This document shows positions 27,298 to 35,586 of a DNA stretch of 64,000 bases, piece by piece. A program made the translations under genes and the position numbers. The stretch comes from Streptomyces sp. man185. Lineage in GTDB: Bacteria; Actinomycetota; Actinomycetes; Streptomycetales; Streptomycetaceae. The stretch is taken from NCBI GenBank assembly GCA_002551355.1, contig NTHE01000003.1:62001-126000 (forward strand). Reading direction: 5' to 3'. How positions within the stretch are numbered: position 1 is the stretch's first letter; the number at the start of each line of letters is the position of its first letter. The notes under the pieces were generated by a model. That model saw nothing but the letters and a program-made list of their open reading frames with translations. It was not told where the DNA came from and did not search any database.

Positions 27298-27851
27298 GGA
27301 CCGCGGGGGTCACGACGGCCCGGTGGCTCGACGCGCAGTTGGTGGCTCCGGAGGCCGAGCGGGGTGAGCGGATCGTCTGCTACGCGGGTGCGCTCGCCGG
27401 TGCCGTGTTCGCGACGGTCCTCGCTCTGCGCGCCCAGCACACGTGGTTGCCGCTGACCGTGATCGCCGTGGTGGCCTTCGATCTGTTCGGTGGCACCGTC
27501 GTCAACGCCACGCGGTCCGCCAAGCGCCGGTTCCACCGCCCGGGACGCTCCTGTCGGCACCACCTCGGGTTCGTGGCCGCCCATGTCCAGCCGTTCGCCC
27601 TGGCTCTGCTCGTCCCGGGGTTCGGCCTGCTCTCCGCCTCGATCGTCTACGCGCTCACGCTCGGCGGGGCCGCCATGGTCCTGATCGCCCCCCGGGATCT
27701 GCGGCGCCCCGTCGCTTTCGCTGTCTGCGCCCTGGCGATCACGGTCGCGTCGGCCTCGGTGGCCGTCCCCGGCGAGTTGGCCTGGTTCGCCCCCGTGCTG
27801 GTGATCAAGCTGCTGCTGGCCCACCTGCTCCCGGAGGACGCGGGGCGGTGA
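27294..27851 (+). CDS. small integral membrane protein coupled to TetR gene
   Basis: 185 aa protein starting with GTG overlapping the TetR stop. It has about five hydrophobic segments (for example IVCYAGALAGAVFATVLAL, LTVIAVVAFDLFGGTVVNA, PFALALLVPGFGLLSASIV) and a basic loop RSAKRRFHRPGRSCRHH. I do not recognise a family. Some TetR-linked membrane proteins of this size are annotated only as hypothetical. Likely under the same operator as the TetR gene. Confidence 0.7.
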   Translation: MRTAGVTTARWLDAQLVAPEAERGERIVCYAGALAGAVFATVLALRAQHTWLPLTVIAVVAFDLFGGTVVNATRSAKRRFHRPGRSCRHHLGFVAAHVQPFALALLVPGFGLLSASIVYALTLGGAAMVLIAPRDLRRPVAFAVCALAITVASASVAVPGELAWFAPVLVIKLLLAHLLPEDAGR

Positions 27852-27882
27852 CCTTCCGCCGCCGCCCCGCCGCCCCGCCGTC

Positions 27883-28329
27883 TCAGCTCCGAGTCAGCCG
27901 CACGACCGGGATGTCCCGCTCGGTGCCCGCCTGGTACTCCCCGTAGCGCGGGAACAGCTCCACCAGACCCGGCCAGACCCGCGCCTTCTCCTCGGCGGGC
28001 AGCGTCGCCGCGACGGCCCCGAACCGCTCGGTCTGTACCCGGAGTTCGACCTCGGGGTTCGCCTGGAGGTTCAGATACCACAGCGGCGGCCGGTCCGAGC
28101 CGCCGTTGGACGCCACGATCAGATAGTCCTCGCCGTCCCGCCCGTACATCAGCACCGTGCGCCGCACCGTCCCGCTGCGCCGGCCGACGTAGTCCATCAG
28201 CAGGCAGGGCACTCCCAGCTGGGTCGTGCCCTTCGTGCCGCCGGAGGACTCGTACAGCTCGGCCTGCCGGGCGACCCAGTCGGCGGGGCTCAGCGAGACC
28301 TCCGCATTGCCGTCCTGCTCGGCCGTCAT
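27883..28329 (-). CDS. deazaflavin (F420)-dependent nitroreductase family protein
   Basis: 148 aa split-barrel protein resembling the DDN/F420H2-dependent quinone and nitro-reductases of actinobacteria. It has LLMDYVGRRSGTVRRTVLMYGRDGEDYLIVASNGG and WYLNLQANPEVELRVQ, the characteristic core. It probably uses F420 to reduce quinones or nitro compounds. AAGGAG lies 7-8 bases before the ATG. Divergent from the ACP gene with a 250-bp gap. Confidence 0.85.
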   Translation of the reverse strand: MTAEQDGNAEVSLSPADWVARQAELYESSGGTKGTTQLGVPCLLMDYVGRRSGTVRRTVLMYGRDGEDYLIVASNGGSDRPPLWYLNLQANPEVELRVQTERFGAVAATLPAEEKARVWPGLVELFPRYGEYQAGTERDIPVVRLTRS

Positions 28330-28579
28330 GGGTTTCTCCTTCGCTCGTGCCGTCCCGTACGGGCTGGGTCCCCCCCATCCTGGCATCCACCCGTCGCCAC
28401 ACCCGTATTCGTACACCTGGACAGCCCTCCCACCGCACGGGGGAACGCGGACCGGGAACCCGGCGGGGAAGGCGTATAAAGGGTCCTTCCGGAGCAGCCG
28501 GCGTCCCCCGATGGCCCCTCCCTCCACCTCCCCTCACACGCGGCCGGCGTCACCGCGTCACCGAGCCCAGGAGAGCCGA

Positions 28580-28813
28580 ATGAGCACTTCGGAAGAGATC
28601 AGCACGCTGCTGGTGACGAAGTTCGGAACCGACCCCGAGGCCATCCGCCCCGATGTTCCGCTGCACCGGCTGCGGCTGGACTCCCTCGCACTGGAGGAGT
28701 TGCGGCTGCACATCGAGGACCGGCTGGACGTGGACCTGGAGGACGTCGCGCTCACCTCGCGCGACACCGTCGGCCGCCTCGTCGAGGCCGTGGACGGGAA
28801 GGTCTCCGCATGA
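28580..28813 (+). CDS. acyl carrier protein
   Basis: 77 aa ACP with the phosphopantetheine attachment Ser at residue 35 in the LDSLALEEL motif and an acidic helix II (LHIEDRLDVDLED). It differs from the housekeeping fatty-acid ACP motif (DSLD), so it is a specialised carrier. GGAG precedes the ATG by about 8 bases. Its stop overlaps the ketosynthase start (ATGA). It forms a three-gene unit with a KAS II and an alpha/beta hydrolase. Confidence 0.88.
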   Translation: MSTSEEISTLLVTKFGTDPEAIRPDVPLHRLRLDSLALEELRLHIEDRLDVDLEDVALTSRDTVGRLVEAVDGKVSA

Positions 28814-30075
28814 GCGCGGCCACCGCACCGACCTACCGCCGGGCCCCGCTCGCCCCGTTCGCCGCCGCCGTCACCGGCGTCGGCCTGGTCACCTCGGCCG
28901 GTACGGGCGTGGACGCCGCCTGGCACGGCGTCACCGAGGGCCTCACGCCGTCCGCCGCCGCCCGGCCCGAACTGGCCGACCTGCCCTGCGACTTCTTCTA
29001 CTCCGTCACCGACTGCGACCCGGTAGCCGTCCTCGGGGTGGCCGCCCAACGGCTGATGGACCGCTTCGCCCAGCTCGCCGTCATCGCCGCCCGCGAGGCC
29101 GTCGCCGACGCCGGGCTCGACCCGGCCGTCTGGGACAGCGGCCGGGTCGGCGTCGTCATCGGCTCCGCCCACGGCGGCCTGCCCTTCTACGACGAGCAGG
29201 CCGCCGCCCTCGCCGGGCGCGGCCCCCGCCGGGTCTCCCCGAAGCTCGCCCCCCTGAGCGTCGTCAACGGCGCGGCCAGCAGCGTCAGCCTGGACCTCGG
29301 CGTCCACGGCCCCAGCCAGGCCGTCTCCACCGCCTGCTCATCCGGCACCGTCGCCGTCGGCACCGCCCACCAGATGCTCCGCTCCGGGGCCTGCGACATC
29401 GTCATCACGGGCGGCGCGGAGTCCACCTGCACCCGCCTCCTGATCGCCAGCGCCTGCAGCCTCAAGGCCGTCTCCACCCGCCGCGAGGACCCCGCCGCCG
29501 CCTGCCGCCCCTTCGACACCCACCGCGACGGCTTCGTCGTCGGCGAGGGGGCGGGCCTGCTCGTCCTCGAACACCCGGACCACGCCCGCGCCCGGGGCGC
29601 CACCGTCCGCGCCCACGTGAACGGTTACGGGGCCTCCAGCGACGCCCACTCCGCCGTCGCCCCGGACCCGGACGGCCTCGGCATCGAGCGCGCCCTGCGC
29701 GCCGCGCTCGCCGACGCGGGCCTCTCCCCGGCCGACGTCGGGCACGTCAACGCCCACGGCACCTCGACGCTCTCCAACGACCTGATCGAGGCCTCCATGC
29801 TGCGCCGGGTCCTCGGTGAGAGCCCCCTGGTGACCTCCACCAAGGCGATGACCGGGCACACCCTCGGCGCGGCGGGCGGCATCGAGACCGCGCTCACCGT
29901 GCTCGCCCTCCAGCGCCAACTGGTGCCGCCCACCGTCAACCTGGACGTCCCCGACCCGGAGATCCCGATGGAGGTGGTCGCCAAGGAGGCCCGCGCCGCA
30001 GCTTTCGACTGCGCCGTCAAGACCTCGCTCGGCTTCGGCGGCCACAACGCGGCCCTCGTCCTCACCAGGGCCTGA
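28810..30075 (+). CDS. beta-ketoacyl-ACP synthase II-like (FabF family), orphan
   Basis: 421 aa condensing enzyme with a complete active site: Cys176 in STACSSGT, His316 in NAHGTST, Lys345 and His350 in KAMTGHTLGA, and a GFGGHNA tail motif. It should condense an acyl group with a malonyl-type extender on the ACP encoded just upstream. No ketoreductase, dehydratase, chain-length factor or malonyl transferase is nearby, so it would have to borrow these or act once. Translationally coupled to the ACP. Confidence 0.9.
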   Translation: MSAATAPTYRRAPLAPFAAAVTGVGLVTSAGTGVDAAWHGVTEGLTPSAAARPELADLPCDFFYSVTDCDPVAVLGVAAQRLMDRFAQLAVIAAREAVADAGLDPAVWDSGRVGVVIGSAHGGLPFYDEQAAALAGRGPRRVSPKLAPLSVVNGAASSVSLDLGVHGPSQAVSTACSSGTVAVGTAHQMLRSGACDIVITGGAESTCTRLLIASACSLKAVSTRREDPAAACRPFDTHRDGFVVGEGAGLLVLEHPDHARARGATVRAHVNGYGASSDAHSAVAPDPDGLGIERALRAALADAGLSPADVGHVNAHGTSTLSNDLIEASMLRRVLGESPLVTSTKAMTGHTLGAAGGIETALTVLALQRQLVPPTVNLDVPDPEIPMEVVAKEARAAAFDCAVKTSLGFGGHNAALVLTRA

Positions 30076-30097
30076 GCGGAAGGGAACCCACCAGCAC

Positions 30098-31024
30098 ATG
30101 CCCGAGGAGATCATCCGGACCCTGTCGGTCGACGGAGTGCGCTACGGCTACCGCGTCCTGCCGCACTCCCGCCCCGGCGGCGCCCCCGCCACCGAACCGA
30201 CGCTCATTCTCGGCGGCGCGCTCCAGGGCATGTTCGGCTGGCCCCAGATGGACGACCACCTGGGCCCCGCCGCCGACGTGGTCACCGCGGACCTGCCCGG
30301 CATGGGCAGCGCCGACCCGCTCCCGCCCGGACCCAGCGCCGATCTGCTGCGCCGGGCCGTCCTCGGCATCGCCGACGACCTCGGCGCCCCCCGGCTCAAC
30401 GTCTTCGGCTTCTCCTACGGCACCGCCATCGCCTTCGGCTTCGCCCGCCGCCACCGGGAGCGGGTCGCGCGCCTGGCCCTCGGTGGCGTACCGGTCCACA
30501 TCGACGCGGCCCAGGTCGCCTGCTGGGAGCGGGCCCGGCAGCAGCTGGCCGCCGGGGACCGCGAGGGCTTCGCCGCGACGGCGGCCGATGCGCTGATGTG
30601 TCTGGATCCGGAACGGCCGGTGCACAGGCGGGAGTTGGCGCGCCGCTATGTGCGGCGCTCCTTCCTGCACGCGCTCACCCACTCGCCGCACGCGGCGGAC
30701 TCCCTCTACCGGGCGTTGGCCGACCGGCCCGACTTCACCGGTGGGCTCAACGGCGTGCCGGCGCTGGTCTTCGCCGGAGAGCACGACACGGTGACCTCGC
30801 CCGCGCGGCAGCGGGAGTTCGCCGCGACGATCGAGGGGAGCCGCTTCCTGACGATCGAGGAGTCGGACCACTGGGTGGTCCTGGAGCGGGCCGATGAGGT
30901 GGCCTCGCTGGTCTCCCGGTTCTTCACCGGGCGGGAGCCGGCGGCCGGAGAGACGGGTGCGCCCGGCCCGGCCGGCGCCGTCACGCTGCCGCGCCAGGCC
31001 GGCGCCCCGGCCGGGCGCTCCTGA
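30098..31024 (+). CDS. alpha/beta hydrolase, possible acyl-ACP thioesterase of the ACP-KAS unit
   Basis: 308 aa alpha/beta hydrolase with the nucleophile elbow GFSYGTA (Ser106), acid FAGEHD and catalytic His in SDHWVVLE near residue 255. The C-terminal 30 residues are Gly/Pro/Ala rich and probably disordered. Starts 22 bp after the ketosynthase stop, with AAGGGAA upstream, so it is co-transcribed. A natural guess is release of the product from the ACP or ester formation. This is inference from context only. A perfect terminator follows. Confidence 0.8.
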   Translation: MPEEIIRTLSVDGVRYGYRVLPHSRPGGAPATEPTLILGGALQGMFGWPQMDDHLGPAADVVTADLPGMGSADPLPPGPSADLLRRAVLGIADDLGAPRLNVFGFSYGTAIAFGFARRHRERVARLALGGVPVHIDAAQVACWERARQQLAAGDREGFAATAADALMCLDPERPVHRRELARRYVRRSFLHALTHSPHAADSLYRALADRPDFTGGLNGVPALVFAGEHDTVTSPARQREFAATIEGSRFLTIEESDHWVVLERADEVASLVSRFFTGREPAAGETGAPGPAGAVTLPRQAGAPAGRS

Positions 31025-31077
31025 GCGCTGCCCGGTGGGGCGGACCCGAACGTCGGTCCGCCCCACCGGGTCAGCGC
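31025..31077. terminator. strong bidirectional terminator
   Basis: Inner perfect 16-bp stem CCCGGTGGGGCGGACC / GGTCCGCCCCACCGGG (31031-31046, 31055-31070) extended by GCGCTG/CAGCGC beyond a one-base bulge. Fills the gap between two convergent genes. Confidence 0.9.
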
Positions 31078-31078
31078 C

Positions 31079-33490
31079 CTACCAGGGCCAGAACCCGCCG
31101 ACCTTGATCCGCACCACCTGCGGGTCGTGGTCGCTCGCCTGGTCGGCGAACTCGGCGTTGATGTGCACCACGTCGTAGTCGAGACGCCGGACGCCGGGGC
31201 TCGTCAGGATGTGGTCCAGCGTCTGCGAGTTGCCGTCGAAGACATAGCTGTACCGCTCGCCGACGGGCAGCGTCGTGATCAGCGGCTTCAGCGCCTTCCC
31301 CTTGGTCAGCGCCTTCATCGTCGGGGAGAACTCGAAGTCGTTGAAGTCCCCGAGCGCGACGACGTGCGCCGACCGGTCCGCCTTCAGCAGCGAGGCGACG
31401 AAGGTGTTGACCTCGACGGCCTGCTGGATCCGCTTCGTCTCCGAGGACCGCGTCGGCTCCTGGTAGCGGCCGTGCAGCGGCTGGTCGCCGCCCTTGGACG
31501 CGAAGTGGTTGCCGATGACGAAGACCGGCTTGCCCCGGAAGACGAACTCGCCCACCAGCGGCTTGCGGCTGTCCGCCCACGCCGGGCTCGCCGGGTTGAT
31601 CCGGCCCGGAGACGCGGACAGCTCGACGCCCTTCCAGGTGTCGACGGCCCGCACCGCAGTGGTGGCGTCGCCGCCCGCGCGGTCGGTGAAGGAGACGCGC
31701 TCGGGGTTGTAGAGGAAGACGTTACGGATGTTGCCGCCCGGCTCGCCGCCGTCCTTGTTGTTCTCGGGGGCGATGTAGCGCCAGGCGTAGCGCGGCCCGC
31801 CCTTCGCGACGACCGCGTCCGTGAACCGCTTCAGCGTCGCCTCGGAGCCCGTAGTGCCGTCGTTCACCGCACCGTTGTCGTCCTGGATCTCCTCCAGCGA
31901 GACGATGTCGGGGGAGGACAGGTTGACCGCGACACCCTCGGCCAGGGTGTCGAACTTGGCCTGGTCGTCGCCCGCGTCGAGGTTCTCCACGTTGTACGTG
32001 GCGACCGCGAGCTCGTCCTTCTTCTGCTTGCGGGTCACCTCGCGCCGCAGCTTCTTGTCGACGACCGTGCCCAGCTCGGTGGCCTGCACGTTGTAGCCGC
32101 CGTAACTCGCGTAGTCGAGGACGCCGGTGGTCCGGCCCTTCAGCACGTCCCCGACGTTCGCCGTGGGGATCGGCCGCGCCGGGTCCAGCGACATCACCTT
32201 GAGGCGGCCGGTGTTCTGGTCCTCGTACGAGGCGTAGAGCGTGCCGCCGCGCCGGGTCGGGTTCTCCCGCGGCTTGACCGTCACCCAGATCTCGTCGTAC
32301 GCGGTCGTCGCCCCGGTCACCCGGGTGTCGGCGAACGTGACGCGGGAGCCCTCCAGCGCCTCGTACAGGTCCAGCGCGTACCGGGCGGGGTTCAGCGGCA
32401 GTGCGTCGATCGCCCCGCCGTCCGCCGTGGGCACGTAACGGCCGGGCACCGTGCGGGCGTCGAGGACGACCGGGGCGGGCAGCGCGTCGCCCGAGGAGAC
32501 CACGGTGGTACGGGGCGCGGTGATCTGGGTGAGCGACTGGGTGCCGGTGCCCGGGTAGTACTCCGCGACCTTGCCGCTGACCAGGACCGCGTCGCCGACC
32601 TTGACGGTGGGGGCGGTGGAGCCGGTGTAGACGAACAGGCCCTCGCCGGTGCGCGGGTCGCCGTCGGGCGCGGTGTCCTGGATCCAGAAGCCGCGCGAGC
32701 CGCTGGTCCGGACGCCGGTGACGATGCCCGGGACGCCGGTCACCGCGGTGCCCTCCAGCGGGGAGACGCGGGTGGTGCCCTGGATGTCGTGGATCCGTAC
32801 GTCGCCGGGCTCGGTGGGGCCGGGCTCCTGGGGCGGCTGACCGCCGCCGGACGTCTCCCCCTTGGTGTTGACCGGGGTGGTCGCGCCCGCGGTGAGGTCG
32901 GCGGCGTTGTCGTCGGTGTCGGCGAGCGAGGCGGCCCGCGCGACGGAGGCGGTGGCCGAGGCGCCGGGGACCGGGCCGCTGCCCTCCCGGACGACCGCGG
33001 AGCCGTAACCGACCAGATCCACGATCCGGGTGTCCGCCGCGCAGTCCGCCGCCGACTTGCAGGTGAGGGGGGCCGTGCCGGAGACCAGGGCGACGGTGCC
33101 GCTGCCCGCCGCCATGGCGACGGCGCCGGTGGCGTCAGCGGTGGGCAGGGCGACCGTTCCGCCGGTGCCCGCGGCCTGCGCGACCAGGTAGCGGCCGCCG
33201 GGCGCGATGGACCCGGACAGCTCCGAGACCTGCCACTGCGATCCGGCCGAGGGGCTGCCCGGCAGGTACTGGACGCTGAGACCGCCGACCTCAAAGGGCG
33301 CGGAGCCGGCGTTGGCCAGCTCGATGAAGTCCCGGGTCAGCGTCGCGCCGGAGTTGCCCCCGCCGCCGTACACCTCGGAGATGACGGCGGTGGCGGACGG
33401 CGCCGCCTGGGCGGCGGGCAGGGCGGTCACCGCGAGAGCGACGGCGACGGCGCCGGTCAGCAGGACGGAACCGGATCTGTATATCTGCAC
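31079..33490 (-). CDS. secreted extracellular nuclease, ExeM/NucH family
   Basis: About 803 aa secreted DNase-like protein. Signal peptide (about 1-30, AVALAVTALPAAQAAPS), N-terminal lamin-tail domain (VISEVYGGGGNSGATLTRDF, about 35-150), a central OB-fold region (about 220-420), and a C-terminal endonuclease/exonuclease/phosphatase domain (ATYNVENLDA, SLEEIQDD, GNHFASKGGDQP, GDFNDFEFSP, SDHDPQVV). The family degrades extracellular DNA. The C-terminus has no LPXTG anchor, so the enzyme is probably released. The GTG start is placed just before the signal peptide. A longer frame exists but has no signal-compatible start. A TCTACGCG-type element lies 40-53 bases upstream. Confidence 0.9.
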   Translation of the reverse strand: MQIYRSGSVLLTGAVAVALAVTALPAAQAAPSATAVISEVYGGGGNSGATLTRDFIELANAGSAPFEVGGLSVQYLPGSPSAGSQWQVSELSGSIAPGGRYLVAQAAGTGGTVALPTADATGAVAMAAGSGTVALVSGTAPLTCKSAADCAADTRIVDLVGYGSAVVREGSGPVPGASATASVARAASLADTDDNAADLTAGATTPVNTKGETSGGGQPPQEPGPTEPGDVRIHDIQGTTRVSPLEGTAVTGVPGIVTGVRTSGSRGFWIQDTAPDGDPRTGEGLFVYTGSTAPTVKVGDAVLVSGKVAEYYPGTGTQSLTQITAPRTTVVSSGDALPAPVVLDARTVPGRYVPTADGGAIDALPLNPARYALDLYEALEGSRVTFADTRVTGATTAYDEIWVTVKPRENPTRRGGTLYASYEDQNTGRLKVMSLDPARPIPTANVGDVLKGRTTGVLDYASYGGYNVQATELGTVVDKKLRREVTRKQKKDELAVATYNVENLDAGDDQAKFDTLAEGVAVNLSSPDIVSLEEIQDDNGAVNDGTTGSEATLKRFTDAVVAKGGPRYAWRYIAPENNKDGGEPGGNIRNVFLYNPERVSFTDRAGGDATTAVRAVDTWKGVELSASPGRINPASPAWADSRKPLVGEFVFRGKPVFVIGNHFASKGGDQPLHGRYQEPTRSSETKRIQQAVEVNTFVASLLKADRSAHVVALGDFNDFEFSPTMKALTKGKALKPLITTLPVGERYSYVFDGNSQTLDHILTSPGVRRLDYDVVHINAEFADQASDHDPQVVRIKVGGFWPW

Positions 33491-33529
33491 GGGAGGTGCC
33501 CCCAACTGAACTGAGTAGTAGGGGCAAAA

Positions 33530-33543
33530 GCTATGCGCGTAGA
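33530..33543. promoter_or_regulatory. TCTACGCGCGTAGA-like element upstream of the nuclease gene
   Basis: GCTATGCGCGTAGA matches the palindrome TCTACGCGCGTAGA at 12 of 14 positions, 40-53 bases upstream of the nuclease start. See the related sites at 4611 and 18422, all next to genes for secreted hydrolases. Confidence 0.4.
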
Positions 33544-33724
33544 ACGGGGCATGACAAGGCATCATCGGTTAATTCCCGGCATCGACCGGATGGCCGACGG
33601 GCCTTCCCGGTCCCGCGGAGCCCGCCGTGCGCCCGCTTCGTACGTCCGTCATGCGCCTGTCACGTGCGGCAACAGTGGGGCAACGCCCCCTGCTGAGACA
33701 GCCGTCCACCATGCGGTCAGTGGT

Positions 33725-33754
33725 TTGACCGGGTTACGCCGTTCCGGCTACGTT
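33725..33754 (+). promoter_or_regulatory. promoter of the first cysteine leader peptide
   Basis: TTGACC (33725-33730), 18-bp spacer, TACGTT (33749-33754). The predicted start site falls on or within a base of the ATG at 33762, so the leader peptide mRNA would be leaderless. Essentially the same layout is found at 35390. Confidence 0.75.
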
Positions 33755-33761
33755 GCGCGCC

Positions 33762-33842
33762 ATGCAGCGATCCGCACACCTGACGACGCGAGGTCATGTC
33801 GACCTGAAGCGCGTGTGCTCCGCGGCGTGTCATCGGGCCTGA
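33762..33842 (+). CDS. 26-aa cysteine-containing leader peptide upstream of the ROK gene
   Basis: Small reading frame: MQRSAHLTTRG, then HVDLKRVCSAACHRA. The core HVDLxRVxSAxC with C-terminal Cys (Cys19, Cys23) matches the short leader peptides that I associate with sulfur-assimilation operons of actinomycetes, where ribosome stalling at Cys codons reports cysteine supply. There is no Shine-Dalgarno. The promoter places the transcript start at the ATG, so translation is probably leaderless. It is followed by a hairpin at 33868 and, 167 bases on, by the ROK regulator. Confidence 0.8.
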   Translation: MQRSAHLTTRGHVDLKRVCSAACHRA

Positions 33843-33867
33843 ACGCCACCCGCCCCGCCGCGACCGC

Positions 33868-33886
33868 CACCGGAGCACTTCCGGTG
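33868..33886 (+). promoter_or_regulatory. hairpin downstream of leader peptide 1
   Basis: CACCGGA / TCCGGTG, 7-bp perfect stem with a 5-base loop, 25 bases after the leader peptide stop. Possible anti-terminator or attenuator component. No T tract. Confidence 0.35.
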
Positions 33887-34009
33887 CGCGCACCCGGGGC
33901 AACCGTTCCACGGGAGAAGCCGAACCCTGGCCGGCCCTGCGCCGGCGGGCCCTCGGCACGAGGCTCCGTCCGGACGCCTTCCCGCACGGCCCGCTGCCAT
34001 TGAGGACCT

Positions 34010-35326
34010 GTGAAGACACCTGTGAAGCGTCCGCCCGTGCCCGCCCGCCGCCCCGCCCCGCTGCGCCGCTCGGACATCCCGGCCGGCCGGCCCGCCCGCC
34101 GGACCCCCGGCACCGGCTCCGTGCTGAGCGCGATCCTCGACCACGGGCCCGTCGCCCGGTCCACCGTCGCCCGGCTCACCGGTCTCTCCCCGGCGGCGGT
34201 GACCGGCCACGTCGGGCAGTTGCTGGCGCGCGGGCTCGTCCGGGAGGGCGCGGAGACCGCCGGACCCAAGGGGCTCGGCCGCCCTCACATCCCCGTCGAG
34301 ATCGACACCGGCCGCTATCTGGTCGCCGGGGCCCATGTCGCCGTCGCGCACTCCACCGTCTCGCTGATGGACCTGCGCGGCCGGATCGTCGCGGAGGACC
34401 GACAGCCGCACGCCATCGGCGCGAGGGGCCCGTACGCCACCGTCCCGGACGGCTCCCCGCGCGGTCTGGCCACCGGGCCCGCCCTGCTGCGCGACCTCGC
34501 CGACCGGCTGCCCCGGCTCGTCGATGCGCACGCCGCCGGCCGCACCGTCCTCGCCCTCGGCTTCGCCACCGGGCACCGGGTGGACCCGGCAGCCGGAGTC
34601 GTCGTCGAGCATCCGCACCTGGGCTGGCGGGACGTCCCGGTGCGCGCGATCCTCGAAACCGCCACCGGCCTCCCGGTCCATGTGGACAGCCACTCCCGGG
34701 CGTTGGCCCGCGCCGAGCAGCTGTTCGGCGAGGCGTCGACCCGGGTCAGCACGGTCCTGCTCTTCGTCGGGGCCGTGGTGGACGCGGCGTTCGCCAGCTC
34801 CGGGAGCCTGCACCTGGGCCCCCGCTCCGGCGCGGGCAGCGTGGCCCATCTGCCCCTGGGATCAGGCGGATCGGGCGGGGCCGAGCGCTGTTCGTGCGGT
34901 CGCGCCGGCTGCCTCCAGTCGGAGGTCTCGGAGCGGGCCATGGTACGCCGGGCCGCCGAACAGGGCCTGCACGTCGGCTCGTTCACCCAACTGCTCGACG
35001 GGGCCCTGGCCGGGGACGAGCGGGCGCTCGGGCTCTTCCGCCGCCGGGCCCTGCTCGTCGGCCGGGCGGCGGCCCTGCTGCTGGACATGTTCGACCCGGA
35101 GGTCCTCGTGGTCGTCGAGCCGGGAGCCGGCCGCATACCGGAGTGCCTGGCGGACCTGCGGGCCGAGGTGGCCCGCCGCTCCTGGGTCTGCGACGACCCC
35201 GAGCGGGCCGTGGTGCCGAGCAGCTTCACCGGATCGGTCCTGGCCACCGCAGGCGGCGCGGTGGCGCTCGGCGCTCTGTACACCGACCCGCTGGGCCCCT
35301 GGCCCGCGCTGCCCGCCGTGTCCTGA
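34010..35326 (+). CDS. ROK-family transcriptional regulator
   Basis: 438 aa. A basic Pro-rich N-terminus, a MarR-like winged helix (GSVLSAILDHGPVARSTVARLTGLSPAAVTGHVGQLL, about 36-85), then the ROK domain with the zinc motif CSCGRAGCLQSE (about 291-302). The segment aligned with the ROK kinase catalytic Asp reads VDSHSRALARAE instead of the usual NDA-type sequence, so sugar kinase activity is unlikely and a pure sensor role is inferred. Preceded by a cysteine leader peptide and followed, after a second leader, by the organosulfur operon. That suggests sulfur rather than sugar control, contrary to most ROK repressors. GAGG precedes the GTG. Confidence 0.85.
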   Translation: MKTPVKRPPVPARRPAPLRRSDIPAGRPARRTPGTGSVLSAILDHGPVARSTVARLTGLSPAAVTGHVGQLLARGLVREGAETAGPKGLGRPHIPVEIDTGRYLVAGAHVAVAHSTVSLMDLRGRIVAEDRQPHAIGARGPYATVPDGSPRGLATGPALLRDLADRLPRLVDAHAAGRTVLALGFATGHRVDPAAGVVVEHPHLGWRDVPVRAILETATGLPVHVDSHSRALARAEQLFGEASTRVSTVLLFVGAVVDAAFASSGSLHLGPRSGAGSVAHLPLGSGGSGGAERCSCGRAGCLQSEVSERAMVRRAAEQGLHVGSFTQLLDGALAGDERALGLFRRRALLVGRAAALLLDMFDPEVLVVVEPGAGRIPECLADLRAEVARRSWVCDDPERAVVPSSFTGSVLATAGGAVALGALYTDPLGPWPALPAVS

Positions 35327-35389
35327 ACCCCACCGCACGCCCGCTCCCCGGACCACACGGAACCCGACTTAATTCAGAACGTTGCATTG

Positions 35390-35419
35390 TTGACCGGCCG
35401 GAAGGCCCGACGGGACAAT
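35390..35419 (+). promoter_or_regulatory. promoter of the second cysteine leader and the organosulfur operon
   Basis: TTGACC (35390-35395), 18-bp spacer, GACAAT (35414-35419), then 6 bases to an ATG. The -35 hexamer, the spacer and the distance to the ATG copy the promoter at 33725, indicating a common regulatory design. Confidence 0.7.
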
Positions 35420-35425
35420 GGATTC

Positions 35426-35548
35426 ATGACCAGCCGACAGCCTATTCAGCAGAGCGTGCCCCGCGCGGCACGCCGCTGTCGCGCGGCTGCGCCGGTGAGG
35501 ATTTTCTCCCGGCCCTGTCGTCGTCGCTCCTGTCCGGGTTCTCGATAA
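35426..35548 (+). CDS. 40-aa cysteine-containing leader peptide upstream of the organosulfur operon
   Basis: Leaderless-looking frame MTSRQPIQQSVPRAARRC, then an Arg-rich remainder with Cys18, Cys31 and Cys36 (PCRRRSC), ending in TAA. No Shine-Dalgarno. The ATG is 6 bases after the -10 hexamer. It does not contain the HVDL core of the first leader, but it has the same Arg/Cys character and promoter geometry. A hairpin with a T-rich tail follows at 35587. It is 147 bases upstream of the flavin reductase gene. Confidence is moderate because the peptide is longer than usual. Confidence 0.55.
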   Translation: MTSRQPIQQSVPRAARRCRAAAPVRIFSRPCRRRSCPGSR

Positions 35549-35586
35549 CACCCCGCTGAATTCCGGGCGGATCGCGTAACAGGCCG

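Noticed and set aside
28330..28579. extracytoplasmic sigma promoter (GGAACC with CGTA) upstream of the ACP gene
   Set aside because: The spacing between the two words is about 12 bases instead of 16-17, so it does not fit the ECF consensus.
33533..34003. 156-residue plus-strand frame in the gap before the ROK gene
   Set aside because: No codon-like pattern or domain. The cysteine leader peptide lies in another frame and has promoter support.
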